Part shown: one piece after another, positions 17,253 to 26,390 of the stretch | Layout of the letters: each line of letters opens with the position of its first letter | Numbering within the stretch: the stretch's first letter is position 1 | Assembly: GCF_009996735.1 (NCBI RefSeq) | Contig: NZ_JAACYI010000013.1 | Location: forward strand, 1-64,000 | Length of the DNA stretch: 64,000 nt | Direction: 5' to 3' | From: Cellulomonas sp. APG4 | GTDB lineage: Bacteria > Actinomycetota > Actinomycetes > Actinomycetales > Cellulomonadaceae | Made by a program: the position numbers and the translations under genes | Notes under the pieces: model-generated | The model's input: only the letters and a program-made list of their open reading frames with translations | The model's database searches: none | Told to the model about the DNA's origin: nothing

Positions 17253-17768
17253 ATGCGGGTCGAGCTGGATGCCACGACGGTGCGCGAGAGCGTGGTGGCC
17301 GGGGTCACGACGACCCTCTGGTACGCCGCGCCCGACGTCGTCCGGTCGCGCCCGGCGCGCACCGTCCTGAAGGTCGGCCTGGTCGCGGCCGGCGTCGCGG
17401 GCATGAGCCTGCCCGCCCCGCGCCGCGGGAACGCCGACGACGACGCCGCGGTGCCGTCCACGTCACCCGGCGACCCGGGCACGCGTGCCCGGATCCGCGC
17501 GCTCACCGGCACGGCTCCCGTGCTGGACGGCTCCGCGGTCGGTCTCGCCGCCCCGGGTCGCCTGCCGGTGGCCCGGCTGGCGCTGGGCACGGCGGTCGCG
17601 GCCGCGAGCCTCGCGCTGACCGTGGGGATCGAGCGAGGTCTCTTCGCGCTGGGCGAGCGCGGTCACGCGGCGGGCCGGCCGTGGGCGCACACGCGCATCG
17701 GCGTGGTCGCCGGCGTCGCGGCGGTCGCCCTCACCCTCCTCACCCCGCGCGGACCCCGCGAGAGCTGA
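17253..17768 (+). CDS. Hypothetical membrane protein
   Basis: A 171-residue protein of unknown function. It has hydrophobic segments around residues 40-55 (VGLVAAGVAGMSLPA), 105-125 (VARLALGTAVAAASLALTVG) and 145-162 (IGVVAGVAAVALTLL), with an Asp/Pro/Thr-rich loop between the first two. It starts MRVELDATTVRESVVAGV with a strong GAGGGGG ribosome site at 17242-17248. It is divergent from the MFS gene and convergent with the alpha-galactosidase gene, with a hairpin in the gap. Confidence 0.65.
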   Translation: MRVELDATTVRESVVAGVTTTLWYAAPDVVRSRPARTVLKVGLVAAGVAGMSLPAPRRGNADDDAAVPSTSPGDPGTRARIRALTGTAPVLDGSAVGLAAPGRLPVARLALGTAVAAASLALTVGIERGLFALGERGHAAGRPWAHTRIGVVAGVAAVALTLLTPRGPRES

Positions 17769-17774
17769 CGCGTA

Positions 17775-17793
17775 CGCCGCCGTCCGGGCGGCG
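17775..17793. terminator. Hairpin between convergent genes
   Basis: CGCCGCC (17775-17781), loop GTCCG, GGCGGCG (17787-17793) form a 7-bp GC stem between two convergent genes. There is no T-run, which is common in high-GC actinobacteria; it could serve as a weak bidirectional terminator. Confidence 0.4.
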
Positions 17794-17823
17794 CGGTCCG
17801 GGCGGTCGCGCGCGGGGGGTCGA

Positions 17824-19899
17824 TCAGACCGCGGTGAACCGCAGCACCGCGGCCTGCCCGGGCAGCAGCAGCGGCATCGGGAGACCGAGCTCGGTGAGCA
17901 CCCGCCCCGACGCGGTGAGCCCGCCCGCGGCCCACCAGGCCGGCGGGGCGTCCTGCAGCATCCGCGGCTCCGCGCCGAGGGGCACGACGGCGACGCGGTG
18001 GTCGCGCGTCGGGTCGAGCCCGCGCATGCGCAGCGGCGCGGGCACCGCGGCACGCGGGTTCGCGAGCGTCGCGTACGAGACGAGGGCCTCACCGCCGTCG
18101 GGCGCGACCACGCCGTGCGCGACGACCGCGGGATCGGTGCCGTCGAGGCGCACCACGCGACCCGAGTGCAGCAAACCGCGCAGGTCGCGGTACGTGCCGA
18201 CCCACGCCCCCAGGGCCGCCTGCTCGTCGGGCGTGGTGCGGGTGAGGTCCCACTCGAGACCTGCGGAGCCGAACAGGGCCGTCGCGAGCCGCAGTCCCAG
18301 GTCGCTCGCGCGCCCCGTGGTGTGCGCGGGCGAGGGACCCACGTGGCTGCCGAGGTACTCGGGCGGCACCAGGCCCGCGCTCCAGCGCTGGATGGTCTGG
18401 CGCTCGAGCGGGTCGTTGTCGTCCGACGTCCAGAACCTGTCGACGCGCTCGAGGATCCCGAGGTCCACGCGCGCACCCCCGGACGCGCACGCCTCGACCT
18501 CGAGCCCGGGGTGGCGCGCGCGCAGCTCGTCGAGCAGCCGGTAGACCGCCGTGGTCTGCGCGTGCACCCCCGCGGGGACGTCGCGGTTGTGGTCCCACTT
18601 GAGGTAGGCGATCGGGTACTCGGTGACGAGCGCGTCGAGGCGCTCGAGCACGTGCGCGTAGGCGTCGGGGTGTGCGAGGTCGAGCACGTGCTGGTGGCGC
18701 CACGTGGGTCCGCGCGACAGCACCCAGTCGGGGTGCTCGCGCGCGGTCGCCGAGTCGGGGCTGACCATCTCGGGCTCGACCCACAGGCCCAGCTCCATCC
18801 CGAGGCCCGTCACGTGGTCCGCGAGCGGGTGCAGCCCGTGCGGCCAGCGCTCGGTGTCGACGGTCCAGTCGCCCAGGGCCCGACGGTCGTCGGTGCGTCC
18901 CTGGAACCAGCCGTCGTCGAGCACGAACCGCTCGACCCCGATGCGGGCGCCCGCATCGGCGAGCGCGCGCAACCGGTCGAGGTCGTGGTCGAAGTACACG
19001 GCCTCCCACGTGTTGAGCGTGACGGGCCTCGGCCCCGGGACGGGCGAGGTGGCGCGCACCCAGCCGTGCAGCCGCTCGGCGAGCCCGTCGAGGCCGGCGT
19101 CCGACCACACCGCGTACGTCCAGGGCGTGGTCCACTCCTCGCCCGGCCCCAGGCGCAGCTCCCCGGGCGCGAGCAGCTCGCCTCCCCCGAGCACCGTGAC
19201 ACCGAGCGGCTGACGCTCGACCCAGTGCACGGTGTCGCCGCTCCAGCCGACGTGCAGCCCCCACACCTCGCCGTGCCCGAACCCGAAGCCGGGCGTGCCG
19301 GCGACCAGCAGGTACGGGTGGTCGTGGCCCGGCCGGCCGTGCCGGGACTCGCGCACCCAGGCGCCGTCGCGCACGGTCCCGCGCTGCGGGCGGCGCTCGT
19401 GCGCCCACGTCCCGCTGTGGTCGAGCACCTCCTGCGCCCGGTCGGGCACGGGAAGCACCGTCGCGAGGGCCGCGGGGCGCACGACGGCGGCACCCACGTT
19501 GGTCCACGTGTGCCGCACGCGGAGCACGCCCTGGTCGGTGAGCTCGACCTCGGTGGTGACCCGCGTGCCGTCGTCGGCCGCGAGCCCGTACGTCACCGAC
19601 GACGGCGTGGCGGTCACGTCGCGCAGGGCCCAGGGGCCGTGCACGGGGCCGTCGTCCACGGCGCCACTGATCCCGGGGCGTCCCGTCCAGCCCTCGAGGG
19701 CCGTGGGCAGCAGGCTCAGGCGGAACGGCACGTCGAGCGAGCTCGGGGCGACGGCCGGGACCCGCGCGTCCACGAGCCGCTCGAGCTCGGCGTCGTCGAG
19801 CGGGCCCAGGTCCGTGCCCCAGTGCACGACCGCGGGCACGGCAGGGCCGCGGGCATCCAGCACGAGGCCGGTGCCCGCGGCCCTCAGGTGACAGATCAC
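17824..19899 (-). CDS. Alpha-galactosidase, GH36
   Basis: A 691-residue retaining alpha-galactosidase, hydrolysing terminal alpha-1,6-galactose from melibiose, raffinose-type sugars or galactomannan fragments. The N-terminal beta-sandwich (about 1-300) leads to the barrel with ERFVLDDGWFQGR, the nucleophile Asp in YLKWDHNRD, and ACASGGARVD followed by WTSDDNDPLERQ, which carries the acid/base Asp. There is no signal peptide, so it acts on imported sugar. The GTG at 19899 has GAGG upstream and begins 13 bases after the binding-protein stop; it is the last gene of the operon. Confidence 0.95.
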   Translation of the reverse strand: MICHLRAAGTGLVLDARGPAVPAVVHWGTDLGPLDDAELERLVDARVPAVAPSSLDVPFRLSLLPTALEGWTGRPGISGAVDDGPVHGPWALRDVTATPSSVTYGLAADDGTRVTTEVELTDQGVLRVRHTWTNVGAAVVRPAALATVLPVPDRAQEVLDHSGTWAHERRPQRGTVRDGAWVRESRHGRPGHDHPYLLVAGTPGFGFGHGEVWGLHVGWSGDTVHWVERQPLGVTVLGGGELLAPGELRLGPGEEWTTPWTYAVWSDAGLDGLAERLHGWVRATSPVPGPRPVTLNTWEAVYFDHDLDRLRALADAGARIGVERFVLDDGWFQGRTDDRRALGDWTVDTERWPHGLHPLADHVTGLGMELGLWVEPEMVSPDSATAREHPDWVLSRGPTWRHQHVLDLAHPDAYAHVLERLDALVTEYPIAYLKWDHNRDVPAGVHAQTTAVYRLLDELRARHPGLEVEACASGGARVDLGILERVDRFWTSDDNDPLERQTIQRWSAGLVPPEYLGSHVGPSPAHTTGRASDLGLRLATALFGSAGLEWDLTRTTPDEQAALGAWVGTYRDLRGLLHSGRVVRLDGTDPAVVAHGVVAPDGGEALVSYATLANPRAAVPAPLRMRGLDPTRDHRVAVVPLGAEPRMLQDAPPAWWAAGGLTASGRVLTELGLPMPLLLPGQAAVLRFTAV

Positions 19900-19912
19900 C
19901 AGGCCATCATCC

Positions 19913-21256
19913 TCATTCGGCGACGGGGATCGACTGCGACTCGAGCGCGGCCACCGTCGACTCCTGCGCGTCGCCCAACGCGTCGCCCAGGCTGCCGTCA
20001 CCCGAGATCGCACCCGAGAACCCGTCCGACAGGTCGTTGTAGACCTGGGTCATCGTGGGGCCCCACGTCCAGCCCGCCGGGACGCCCGGCCCGGCCTCGC
20101 CGAACACCTCGTAGATCTCCTGACCGCCGTAGAACTCGACGCCCTCGGCGAGCGCGGGACGCTGCTGACCCTCGATCGTGGCCGGGTAGAGGTTCGCCGC
20201 CTCGATGAGCGCGTCGAGCGCCTCGTCGGACGTGTTGAGCCAGAGCGCGAACTGCGCGGCCTCGTAGGGGTGCTCGGTGCCGTTGAACACGGCGGTCGTC
20301 GAGCCGCCCCAGTTGCCCGCGGCGCCGCCGCCGGCCTCCCACTGCGGCATCGGTGCGACGCGCCACGAGCCCGCGGTGTCCGGCGCACCCGTCATGATCG
20401 AGTTCGCGCCCCACACGGCCGAGACCCACGTCCACGCCTGGCCCGTGTTGTAGGCGTTGTCCCACTCGCTGGTCCAGCCGGGCAGCGTCGAGACCAGGTC
20501 GCGCTCGATCAGGTCCTGCCAGTAGTCGGCCACCTCGACGGACTCGGCCGAGTCGAGGCCCACCTCCCACGCGTCGCCGTCGTTCGCGAACCACGAGCCG
20601 TCCGCCTGCCACACCAGGCCCGCGAACTGGTTGATGTCCGCCACCGAGAAGTTGGTGATGTAGCCGCCCTGCTCACGCACCTGCTCGGCCGCAGTCGCGA
20701 ACTCCTCCCACGTCGTGGGGATCTCGATGCCGGCCTCGGTGAACAGGTCCTCGCGGTAGAACATGGCCATGGGGCCGCTGTCCTGCGGGATCGCGTAGAC
20801 CGAACCCTCCTCGCCCAGGGTCGCCTGGCTCCAGGTCCAGTCGACGAACTGGTCGGCGGCCTCCTGGACGCCCTCGCACGCGCCGATGTCCTGCAGGCCG
20901 TCCTGCACGCGGAAGTTGGGCAGCGCGTCGAACTCGATCTGGCCCAGGTCGGGGGCGTTGCCCGCCTCGAGCTGGTTGAAGAAGTTCTGGTAGGTGCCGC
21001 TGTTGCCGTTGGGCCCGGTCTGGACCTCGACCTGCACGTCCGGGTTCTGCTCGTTCCAGATCGCGACGACGTCCTCGATCCCGGGCACCCAGGAGGTGAA
21101 CTGCAGCGTGACCTCGCCGTCGGACGGCTCGCAGGCCGCCGCGTCCCCGCCCCCCGCTGCGCCCCCGCCGTCGGCGTCGCCGCTGCAGGCTGCGAGCGCG
21201 AGCGGGCTGAGCAGGGCGAGCGAGGCGACACTGACCGCTCGTCGTGTGATGCGCAT
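19913..21256 (-). CDS. ABC transporter sugar-binding lipoprotein
   Basis: A 447-residue extracellular solute-binding protein (family 1). The signal peptide MRITRRAVSVASLALLSPLA ends in a lipobox LAAC with Cys24, so it is anchored to the outer face of the membrane. The mature part starts with a Gly/Asp-rich linker and has VTLQFTSWVPGIEDVVAIWN and FYREDLFTEAGIEIPTTWEE, typical of oligosaccharide-binding proteins. Ligand: probably galactosyl oligosaccharides, inferred from the flanking GH42 and GH36. The ATG follows GAAGGACC. Unusually, it lies after both permease genes. Confidence 0.95.
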   Translation of the reverse strand: MRITRRAVSVASLALLSPLALAACSGDADGGGAAGGGDAAACEPSDGEVTLQFTSWVPGIEDVVAIWNEQNPDVQVEVQTGPNGNSGTYQNFFNQLEAGNAPDLGQIEFDALPNFRVQDGLQDIGACEGVQEAADQFVDWTWSQATLGEEGSVYAIPQDSGPMAMFYREDLFTEAGIEIPTTWEEFATAAEQVREQGGYITNFSVADINQFAGLVWQADGSWFANDGDAWEVGLDSAESVEVADYWQDLIERDLVSTLPGWTSEWDNAYNTGQAWTWVSAVWGANSIMTGAPDTAGSWRVAPMPQWEAGGGAAGNWGGSTTAVFNGTEHPYEAAQFALWLNTSDEALDALIEAANLYPATIEGQQRPALAEGVEFYGGQEIYEVFGEAGPGVPAGWTWGPTMTQVYNDLSDGFSGAISGDGSLGDALGDAQESTVAALESQSIPVAE

Positions 21257-21318
21257 CCTTGGTCCTTCTTTCCGGGGGTTGGGATGGGTCGGTCGGGGAG
21301 TGCGGAGGGCGGGTCGAC

Positions 21319-22224
21319 TCACTTGACGGCGCCCGTGCCGAGGCCGCCGCGCCAGAAGCGCTGGAGCAGCAGGAAGACGGCGATGAGGGGCACGATCGAG
21401 ACGAACGCGCCGGTGAGGACGTACAGGCGCAGCTCGGGCACCTGGTTCACCACGGTGTTCCAGTTGTAGAGACCGAGCGTCACGGGGAAGAGCGCCTCGT
21501 CACGCAGCATGATCAGCGGGAGGAAGAAGTTGTTCCAGATCGTCACGAACTGGAACAGGAACACCGTCACCAGGGCCGGGACCATGAGCCGCACCGACAC
21601 GGTGAAGAACGTGCGCACCTCGCCCGCGCCGTCGAGCCGCGCAGCCTCCATGAGCTCGAGCGGCACGGCCGAGGCCGCGTAGATGCGCGCGAGGTACACG
21701 CCGAACGGGCTCACGACGCTCGGCAGGAACACGGCCCAGAACGTGTTGGTCGCGCCCACCTGGCTGAAGATGAGGAAGAGCGGCAGCGCGAGCGCCGTCG
21801 CGGGTACCAGCACCCCGCCCAGCACCACGTTGAAGAACAGGTCGCGGCCCGGGAAGCGGTACTTGGCGATCGCGTACCCGCACATGCCCGCGAGCAGCGT
21901 CGCGACGAGCGCCCCGCCGCCCGCGTACAGGACGCTGTTGAGCAGCCAGCGGGGCAGCACGCCGCCGTCGTAGGAGAAGACGGCCGCGAGGTTCTCGCCC
22001 AGCCGTACGTCCGAGAACCACAGCGGGCTGGTCGAGGTGAGGTCACCGCGGCTCTTGGTCGAGGCGACCAGCAGCCACCAGATCGGCGTGAGGAAGTACA
22101 GCGTGGCCAGTCCCATGACGAGCATGGCACCGCTGCGCGACAGCACGGACTCGCGCGGGCCGGCGGGGCGGGAGGCGGCCGTGGCCGCTGCCCGGCTGGG
22201 ACGGGGGGCGGGACGGGTGCTCAC
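21319..22224 (-). CDS. Sugar ABC transporter permease (MalG type)
   Basis: A 301-residue inner-membrane permease with about six helices. The ATPase-contacting EAA loop reads ELMEAARLDGAGEVRTFFTV. The N-terminal 30 residues are Pro/Ala/Arg-rich and cytoplasmic. The GTG start overlaps the stop of the upstream permease by four bases (GTGA). It pairs with that permease to form the channel of a carbohydrate importer. The ATPase subunit is not in the operon, as is common for systems that share an MsiK-type ATPase. Confidence 0.94.
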   Translation of the reverse strand: MSTRPAPRPSRAAATAASRPAGPRESVLSRSGAMLVMGLATLYFLTPIWWLLVASTKSRGDLTSTSPLWFSDVRLGENLAAVFSYDGGVLPRWLLNSVLYAGGGALVATLLAGMCGYAIAKYRFPGRDLFFNVVLGGVLVPATALALPLFLIFSQVGATNTFWAVFLPSVVSPFGVYLARIYAASAVPLELMEAARLDGAGEVRTFFTVSVRLMVPALVTVFLFQFVTIWNNFFLPLIMLRDEALFPVTLGLYNWNTVVNQVPELRLYVLTGAFVSIVPLIAVFLLLQRFWRGGLGTGAVK

Positions 22225-23141
22225 TGGAAGGCCCTCCGCTGCGTCAACCTGAGGAACGTGAAGGACAGCACGCACGTCGCGAGCGCGAGCACCACCGAGA
22301 ACGCCGCCGCGAGCGGCTGGTTGGGCACCGAGGCCGTCGTGTAGACGAGCAGGTTCGGCGTGTACGTGCTGGTGACCGCCGTCGAGAAGGTGCGGAAGAC
22401 GAGCGGCTCGGCGAGCAGCTGGAGCGTCCCGATGATCGAGAACACCGCGGTGAGGATGATCGCGGGCATCGCGAGCGGGATCTTGATCGACCACGCGATG
22501 CGCAGCTGCGACGCCCCGTCGAGCCGCGCGGCCTCGTACACCTCGGCCGGGATCGCGAGCAGCGACGAGTAGATGATCAGCATGTTGTAGCCCACGAACA
22601 CCCAGGTCACGACGTTGGCCATGGACCACAGCACGAGGTCGGCCGAGAGCAGGTCGACGGCCTGGGTCACGTCGCGGAACGGGGAGAGGTTGGGCGAGTA
22701 CAGGAAGCCCCACATGATCGCGGCGACCACCCCGGGAACCGCGTAGGGCGCGAAGAACGCGAGCCTGAAGAACCTGCGGCCGCGCACCAGTGGCGAGTCG
22801 AGCAGCAGCGCGAGCACGAGGGCCAGCCCGAGCATCACAGGCACCTGGACCACGCCGAACAGCAGCACGCGGCCGATCGACGACCAGAACGCGTCGTTCG
22901 CGAGCACCTCGCGGTACTGGGTGAGCCCGCCGAACACCTCGCGCGGCGGTCCGAACGTGCCCTCGCGCTCGACCACCTGCGTCGAGCGCCACACGGCCGT
23001 GCCGATCGGCAGCAGGTAGAACAGCGCGAACAGCACGCCGAAGGGCACGACGAAGAACGCGATCGCTCGCTTGTGCGGCACACGGGTGCGCGCCCGGGGT
23101 GCTGGGGACGCGACGGTGGGTGCGACGGCGGTGGGCGTCAT
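22221..23141 (-). CDS. Sugar ABC transporter permease (MalF type)
   Basis: A 306-residue permease with six helices after an Ala/Pro/Arg-rich cytoplasmic N-terminus. The EAA loop is EVYEAARLDGASQLRIAWSI. Segment VPHKRAIAFFVVPFGVLFAL is the first membrane helix. The ATG overlaps the GH42 stop (ATGA), and the stop overlaps the next permease. The gene is therefore translationally coupled on both sides within the galactoside operon. Confidence 0.94.
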   Translation of the reverse strand: MTPTAVAPTVASPAPRARTRVPHKRAIAFFVVPFGVLFALFYLLPIGTAVWRSTQVVEREGTFGPPREVFGGLTQYREVLANDAFWSSIGRVLLFGVVQVPVMLGLALVLALLLDSPLVRGRRFFRLAFFAPYAVPGVVAAIMWGFLYSPNLSPFRDVTQAVDLLSADLVLWSMANVVTWVFVGYNMLIIYSSLLAIPAEVYEAARLDGASQLRIAWSIKIPLAMPAIILTAVFSIIGTLQLLAEPLVFRTFSTAVTSTYTPNLLVYTTASVPNQPLAAAFSVVLALATCVLSFTFLRLTQRRAFQ

Positions 23142-25162
23142 CGCGGGACCTCCTCCCTGACCACGCGCACGGCCCCGGCGGGGACGGTGAGCGCCGTGAT
23201 CGGCTGCTGCTCGACGAGCTCGAAGCCTGCCGCCTCGACCTCGACCGGGGTGCTGCCGTGGTTGAGCACGAACAGCCAGCTCCGTGCGCCGTCGGTGCGG
23301 CGCACCACGTCGACGTCGGCACCCGCGCCGGGGAGGGGTCGCACCCCGGCGCCGTCGGCGACCTCGCGCACCAGTCGGGTGGTGGCGTCGAGGTCGGGGG
23401 TCGTCGCGACGTACCAGGCGGCGCCGGCGCCGTGCGCGCTGCGGGTGACGACGGGCGCCCCGGGCACCGGCCCGTCCGTGGCGTGCACCCGCGTCTCGGC
23501 CGTCGTCGTACGCAGCTCCTCGGCCCACAGGCTGCCCGCGCCGCCGTCGTCCAGGGTGAGCATCTCGCCCGGAAGCAACGGGTGGAACTGCTCGACGTGC
23601 ACGCCGAGGAGGTCCCGGAACGCGCCGGGGTACCCGCCCAGGCGTACGCGCAGGTCGGCGTCGACGATGCCGCTGAAGTAGGTGACGAGGGCGTGGCCGC
23701 CGTTCGCGACGAGCCGCTCGACCGCGGCCGCGTCGCCGTCCCGCGTCAGGAACAGCTCGGGCACGACGACGAGGCGGTACCCGTCGAGCGGGGCGCCCGG
23801 GGCGACGACGTCGACCCCGATCCCGGCGGCCCGCAGCGCGCGGTACCAGTGGTGCACCTGCTCGAGGTACCGCACGTGCTGCGAGGGGTGCCCTTCGCCG
23901 TCGGCCGCCCACCACGCCTCGAACGAGAAGACGAGTGCGACGTCGTGGCGCACGGTGCTGCCCGCGACCTCCTCGAGGCGCCCCAGGGTCGCGCCGAGCT
24001 CGACCACCTCGCGCCACACCCCCGTGTCCGTGCCGGCGTGCGGCACCATCGCCGAGTGGAACTTCTCGGCGCCCTGGGCCGAGGCACGCCACTGGAAGAA
24101 GCACAGCGCGTCGGCACCGCGCGCGAGGTGCAGCAGAGAGGTGCGCAGCAGCTCGCCGGGACGCTTGGCGACGTTGACCGGCTGCCAGTTCACCGCACTC
24201 GTCGAGTGCTCCATGAGCATCCACGGCCGCCCGCCCGCGAGACCGCGCGTGACGTCGGCGCTGAAGGCGAGCTCGGCGAGCGGGTCGGGGAGGCGGTGGT
24301 CGAGGTAGTGGTCGTTGGCGACCAGGTCCATGTGCGGGGCCCACTGCCAGTAGTCCACGTCGCGGCGGTGGGCCGTGACCATGAAGTTGGTGGTGACCGG
24401 GATGTCGCTGTGCCGGCGGATCACCTCGGCCTCGGCCCGGTGGTGCGCGAGCAGCTCGTCCGAGCTGAAGCGCTGGAAGTCGAGCACCTGCGTGGGGTTG
24501 GGCGTCGAGACGGTGAGGCGCGGCGTGCCCACCTGGTCCCACGCGCCGTACCGCTGGCTCCAGAAGGTGGTCCCCCACGCGGAGTTGAGCGCCTCGATCG
24601 TCCCGTAGCGCGCGCGCAGCCAGTCCCGGAACGCCGCCGCCGAGACGTCGCACCAGCAGTGCGCGTTGTGGCAGCCCAGCTCGTTCGACACGTGCCACAG
24701 CCGGACGGCGGGGTGGCTGCCGTACCTGCGGGCGACCTGCTCGGCCAGCGCGACCGCGCGCTCCCGGAACACCGGTGAGCTCGGGCACCACGCCTGGCGG
24801 CCGCCCGGGTGGCGGCGCGTGCCGTCCGCGGCCATCGGCAGGATCTCGGGGTGCTGCGTGCTCAGCCACGGCGGCGGGCTCGCGGTCCCCGTGCCGAGGT
24901 TCACGCCGATCCCGTGCGCGTGCAGCAGGTCGAGCACGGCGTCGAGACGCTCGAACTCGTACCTGCCGGGCTCGGGCTCCACGTCGGACCAGCCGAAGAC
25001 GTTGACCGCGACCAGCGACACCCCGGCCTCACGCATGAGGGCGACGTCCTCGTGCCACACCTCGGGCGACCACTGCTCGGGGTTGTAGTCGCAGCCGAGC
25101 ACGAGCCCGGGCACGGGGCCGACTCCTGCCTCGCGGCGGGTGGCGGCGACGTCGGCGCTCAT
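23138..25162 (-). CDS. Beta-galactosidase, GH42
   Basis: A 674-residue retaining beta-galactosidase. The barrel starts LGCDYNPEQWSPEVW. The acid/base is Glu161 in RLWHVSNELGCH and the nucleophile is Glu318 in MLMEHSTSAVNW. Cys126, Cys164, Cys169 and Cys171 lie where many GH42 enzymes bind zinc. The trimerisation domain and small C-terminal beta domain follow. There is no signal peptide: it acts on sugars brought in by the adjacent permeases. The ATG at 25162 follows GAAGGAG. It is the first gene of the operon, directly behind two palindromic operators. Confidence 0.95.
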   Translation of the reverse strand: MSADVAATRREAGVGPVPGLVLGCDYNPEQWSPEVWHEDVALMREAGVSLVAVNVFGWSDVEPEPGRYEFERLDAVLDLLHAHGIGVNLGTGTASPPPWLSTQHPEILPMAADGTRRHPGGRQAWCPSSPVFRERAVALAEQVARRYGSHPAVRLWHVSNELGCHNAHCWCDVSAAAFRDWLRARYGTIEALNSAWGTTFWSQRYGAWDQVGTPRLTVSTPNPTQVLDFQRFSSDELLAHHRAEAEVIRRHSDIPVTTNFMVTAHRRDVDYWQWAPHMDLVANDHYLDHRLPDPLAELAFSADVTRGLAGGRPWMLMEHSTSAVNWQPVNVAKRPGELLRTSLLHLARGADALCFFQWRASAQGAEKFHSAMVPHAGTDTGVWREVVELGATLGRLEEVAGSTVRHDVALVFSFEAWWAADGEGHPSQHVRYLEQVHHWYRALRAAGIGVDVVAPGAPLDGYRLVVVPELFLTRDGDAAAVERLVANGGHALVTYFSGIVDADLRVRLGGYPGAFRDLLGVHVEQFHPLLPGEMLTLDDGGAGSLWAEELRTTTAETRVHATDGPVPGAPVVTRSAHGAGAAWYVATTPDLDATTRLVREVADGAGVRPLPGAGADVDVVRRTDGARSWLFVLNHGSTPVEVEAAGFELVEQQPITALTVPAGAVRVVREEVPR

Positions 25163-25207
25163 CGTGCTCCTTCGCACTGGTCCTCGGTGAACGGGTCTCT
25201 CGCAGGG

Positions 25208-25225
25208 TCTGTGACCGGTCACAGA
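25208..25225. promoter_or_regulatory. LacI-type operator, copy 1
   Basis: A perfect 18-bp palindrome, TCTGTGACCGGTCACAGA, with the central CG typical of LacI-family operators. It lies 46 bases upstream of the GH42 start codon, in the divergent gap shared with the LacI regulator gene. Confidence 0.88.
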
Positions 25226-25254
25226 ACGCAGTCGGCCGTCTGTGGCGTAAAGTT

Positions 25255-25274
25255 CTCTGTGACCGGTCACAGAG
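25255..25274. promoter_or_regulatory. LacI-type operator, copy 2
   Basis: The same 18-bp palindrome as at 25208-25225, here extended to a perfect 20-bp CTCTGTGACCGGTCACAGAG. The two copies are 48 bases apart centre to centre. This copy lies 61 bases before the lacI-type start, so it may also mediate autoregulation. Confidence 0.88.
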
Positions 25275-25335
25275 TAGGAACGTCCGTTTCCGGATGTCAA
25301 CACCCCGGTCCGGGACCACCCAGGAGGGCGCCGTC

Positions 25336-26379
25336 GTGACGGGCACTAGCATCCGTGGCATGCCGTCCACCGGAGCCCCTCGGCGGGCGACGATCCGCGA
25401 CGTCGCGGTCGAGGCCGGACTGTCCCGCGGCACCGTCACGCGCGTGCTCAACGGCGAGCGCTACGTGTCCCCCGCGGCCCGCGAGGCGGTCGAGCGCGCG
25501 GTCGCCAAGGTCGGCTACGTGCCCAACACCGCGGCGCGCAACCTCGCCCTGCGCCGCACGCACGCGATCGGCTTCTGCGTGCACGAGCCCCACGCGTTGT
25601 TCCTCGAGGACCCGAACATCGGGTCGATCCTGCTGGGCGCCAACAGCGTGCTCTCGGCAGCCGACTTCCAGATGGTCAGCATCGTCATCGACTCGCTCCG
25701 CGACAGCGAGCGCGTCGCGCGCTACCTCAGCGGCGGGTTCGTGGACGGCGCCATCGTGGTCTCGGCGCGGCAGGACGACAGCCTCTTCGACGTGCTGCAC
25801 CGGCTCTCGGTGCCCGCGACCCTCGTGGGCCGCCCACCCGAGGGCATCACGATGCCCTGGGTGGGGATCGACAACCGCGGAGCCGCGGCCGCGGTCGCGA
25901 CGCACCTGCTCGCCACGGGCCGCCGTCGGGTCGGCATGCTCGCGGCCGCGCTCGACCGCGACTCGGGCGCCGATCGCCTCGCCGGCTTCCGCGACGCCCT
26001 GGGCGACAGGTTCGACCCGGAGCTCGTCGTCGAGCTGCCCCTCTACGAGTACACGGCGGGCCGCGCCGCGATGACGCAGCTGCTCGCGCGCGCCCCCGAG
26101 CTCGACGCCGTGTTCGCAGCCTCCGACGCCGTCGCGGCCGGCGCTCTCGAGGCGCTGCGGGCCGCGGGACGCCGCGTGCCCGACGACGTCGCGCTGGTCG
26201 GGTTCGACGACAGCTCGTGGGCGCTGCGCTGCGACCCCCCGCTCACCACCGTGCACCAGCCGGCCCGTGTGCTGGGCGAGCGGGCGGCCCAGTCCGTGCT
26301 CGCGCAGCTGCGCGGCGCGCCGGCCGACCTCGACGGTTCACTGCTCGAGACGCACGTCGTGGTGCGCGGCTCCGCCTGA
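25336..26379 (+). CDS. LacI-family transcriptional regulator of the galactoside operon
   Basis: A 347-residue repressor. The N-terminal helix-turn-helix and hinge are ATIRDVAVEAGLSRGTVTRV followed by LNGERYVSP. The rest is a periplasmic-binding-protein-like sugar-sensing domain, with MPWVGIDNRGAAAAVATHLL and VALVGFDDSSWALRCDPPLT. The GTG at 25336 has a strong AGGAGGG seven bases upstream; ATGs at 25294 and 25360 in the same frame lack this. It is divergent from the GH42-permease operon, and the two palindromes between them are its likely binding sites. The inducer is probably a galactoside. Confidence 0.94.
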   Translation: MTGTSIRGMPSTGAPRRATIRDVAVEAGLSRGTVTRVLNGERYVSPAAREAVERAVAKVGYVPNTAARNLALRRTHAIGFCVHEPHALFLEDPNIGSILLGANSVLSAADFQMVSIVIDSLRDSERVARYLSGGFVDGAIVVSARQDDSLFDVLHRLSVPATLVGRPPEGITMPWVGIDNRGAAAAVATHLLATGRRRVGMLAAALDRDSGADRLAGFRDALGDRFDPELVVELPLYEYTAGRAAMTQLLARAPELDAVFAASDAVAAGALEALRAAGRRVPDDVALVGFDDSSWALRCDPPLTTVHQPARVLGERAAQSVLAQLRGAPADLDGSLLETHVVVRGSA

Positions 26380-26390
26380 CGCGACCCAGG

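Noticed and set aside
25208-25274. Palindromes read as Crp sites
   Set aside because: TGTGA and TCACA are separated by four bases, not six, and the centre is CG as for LacI-family operators.
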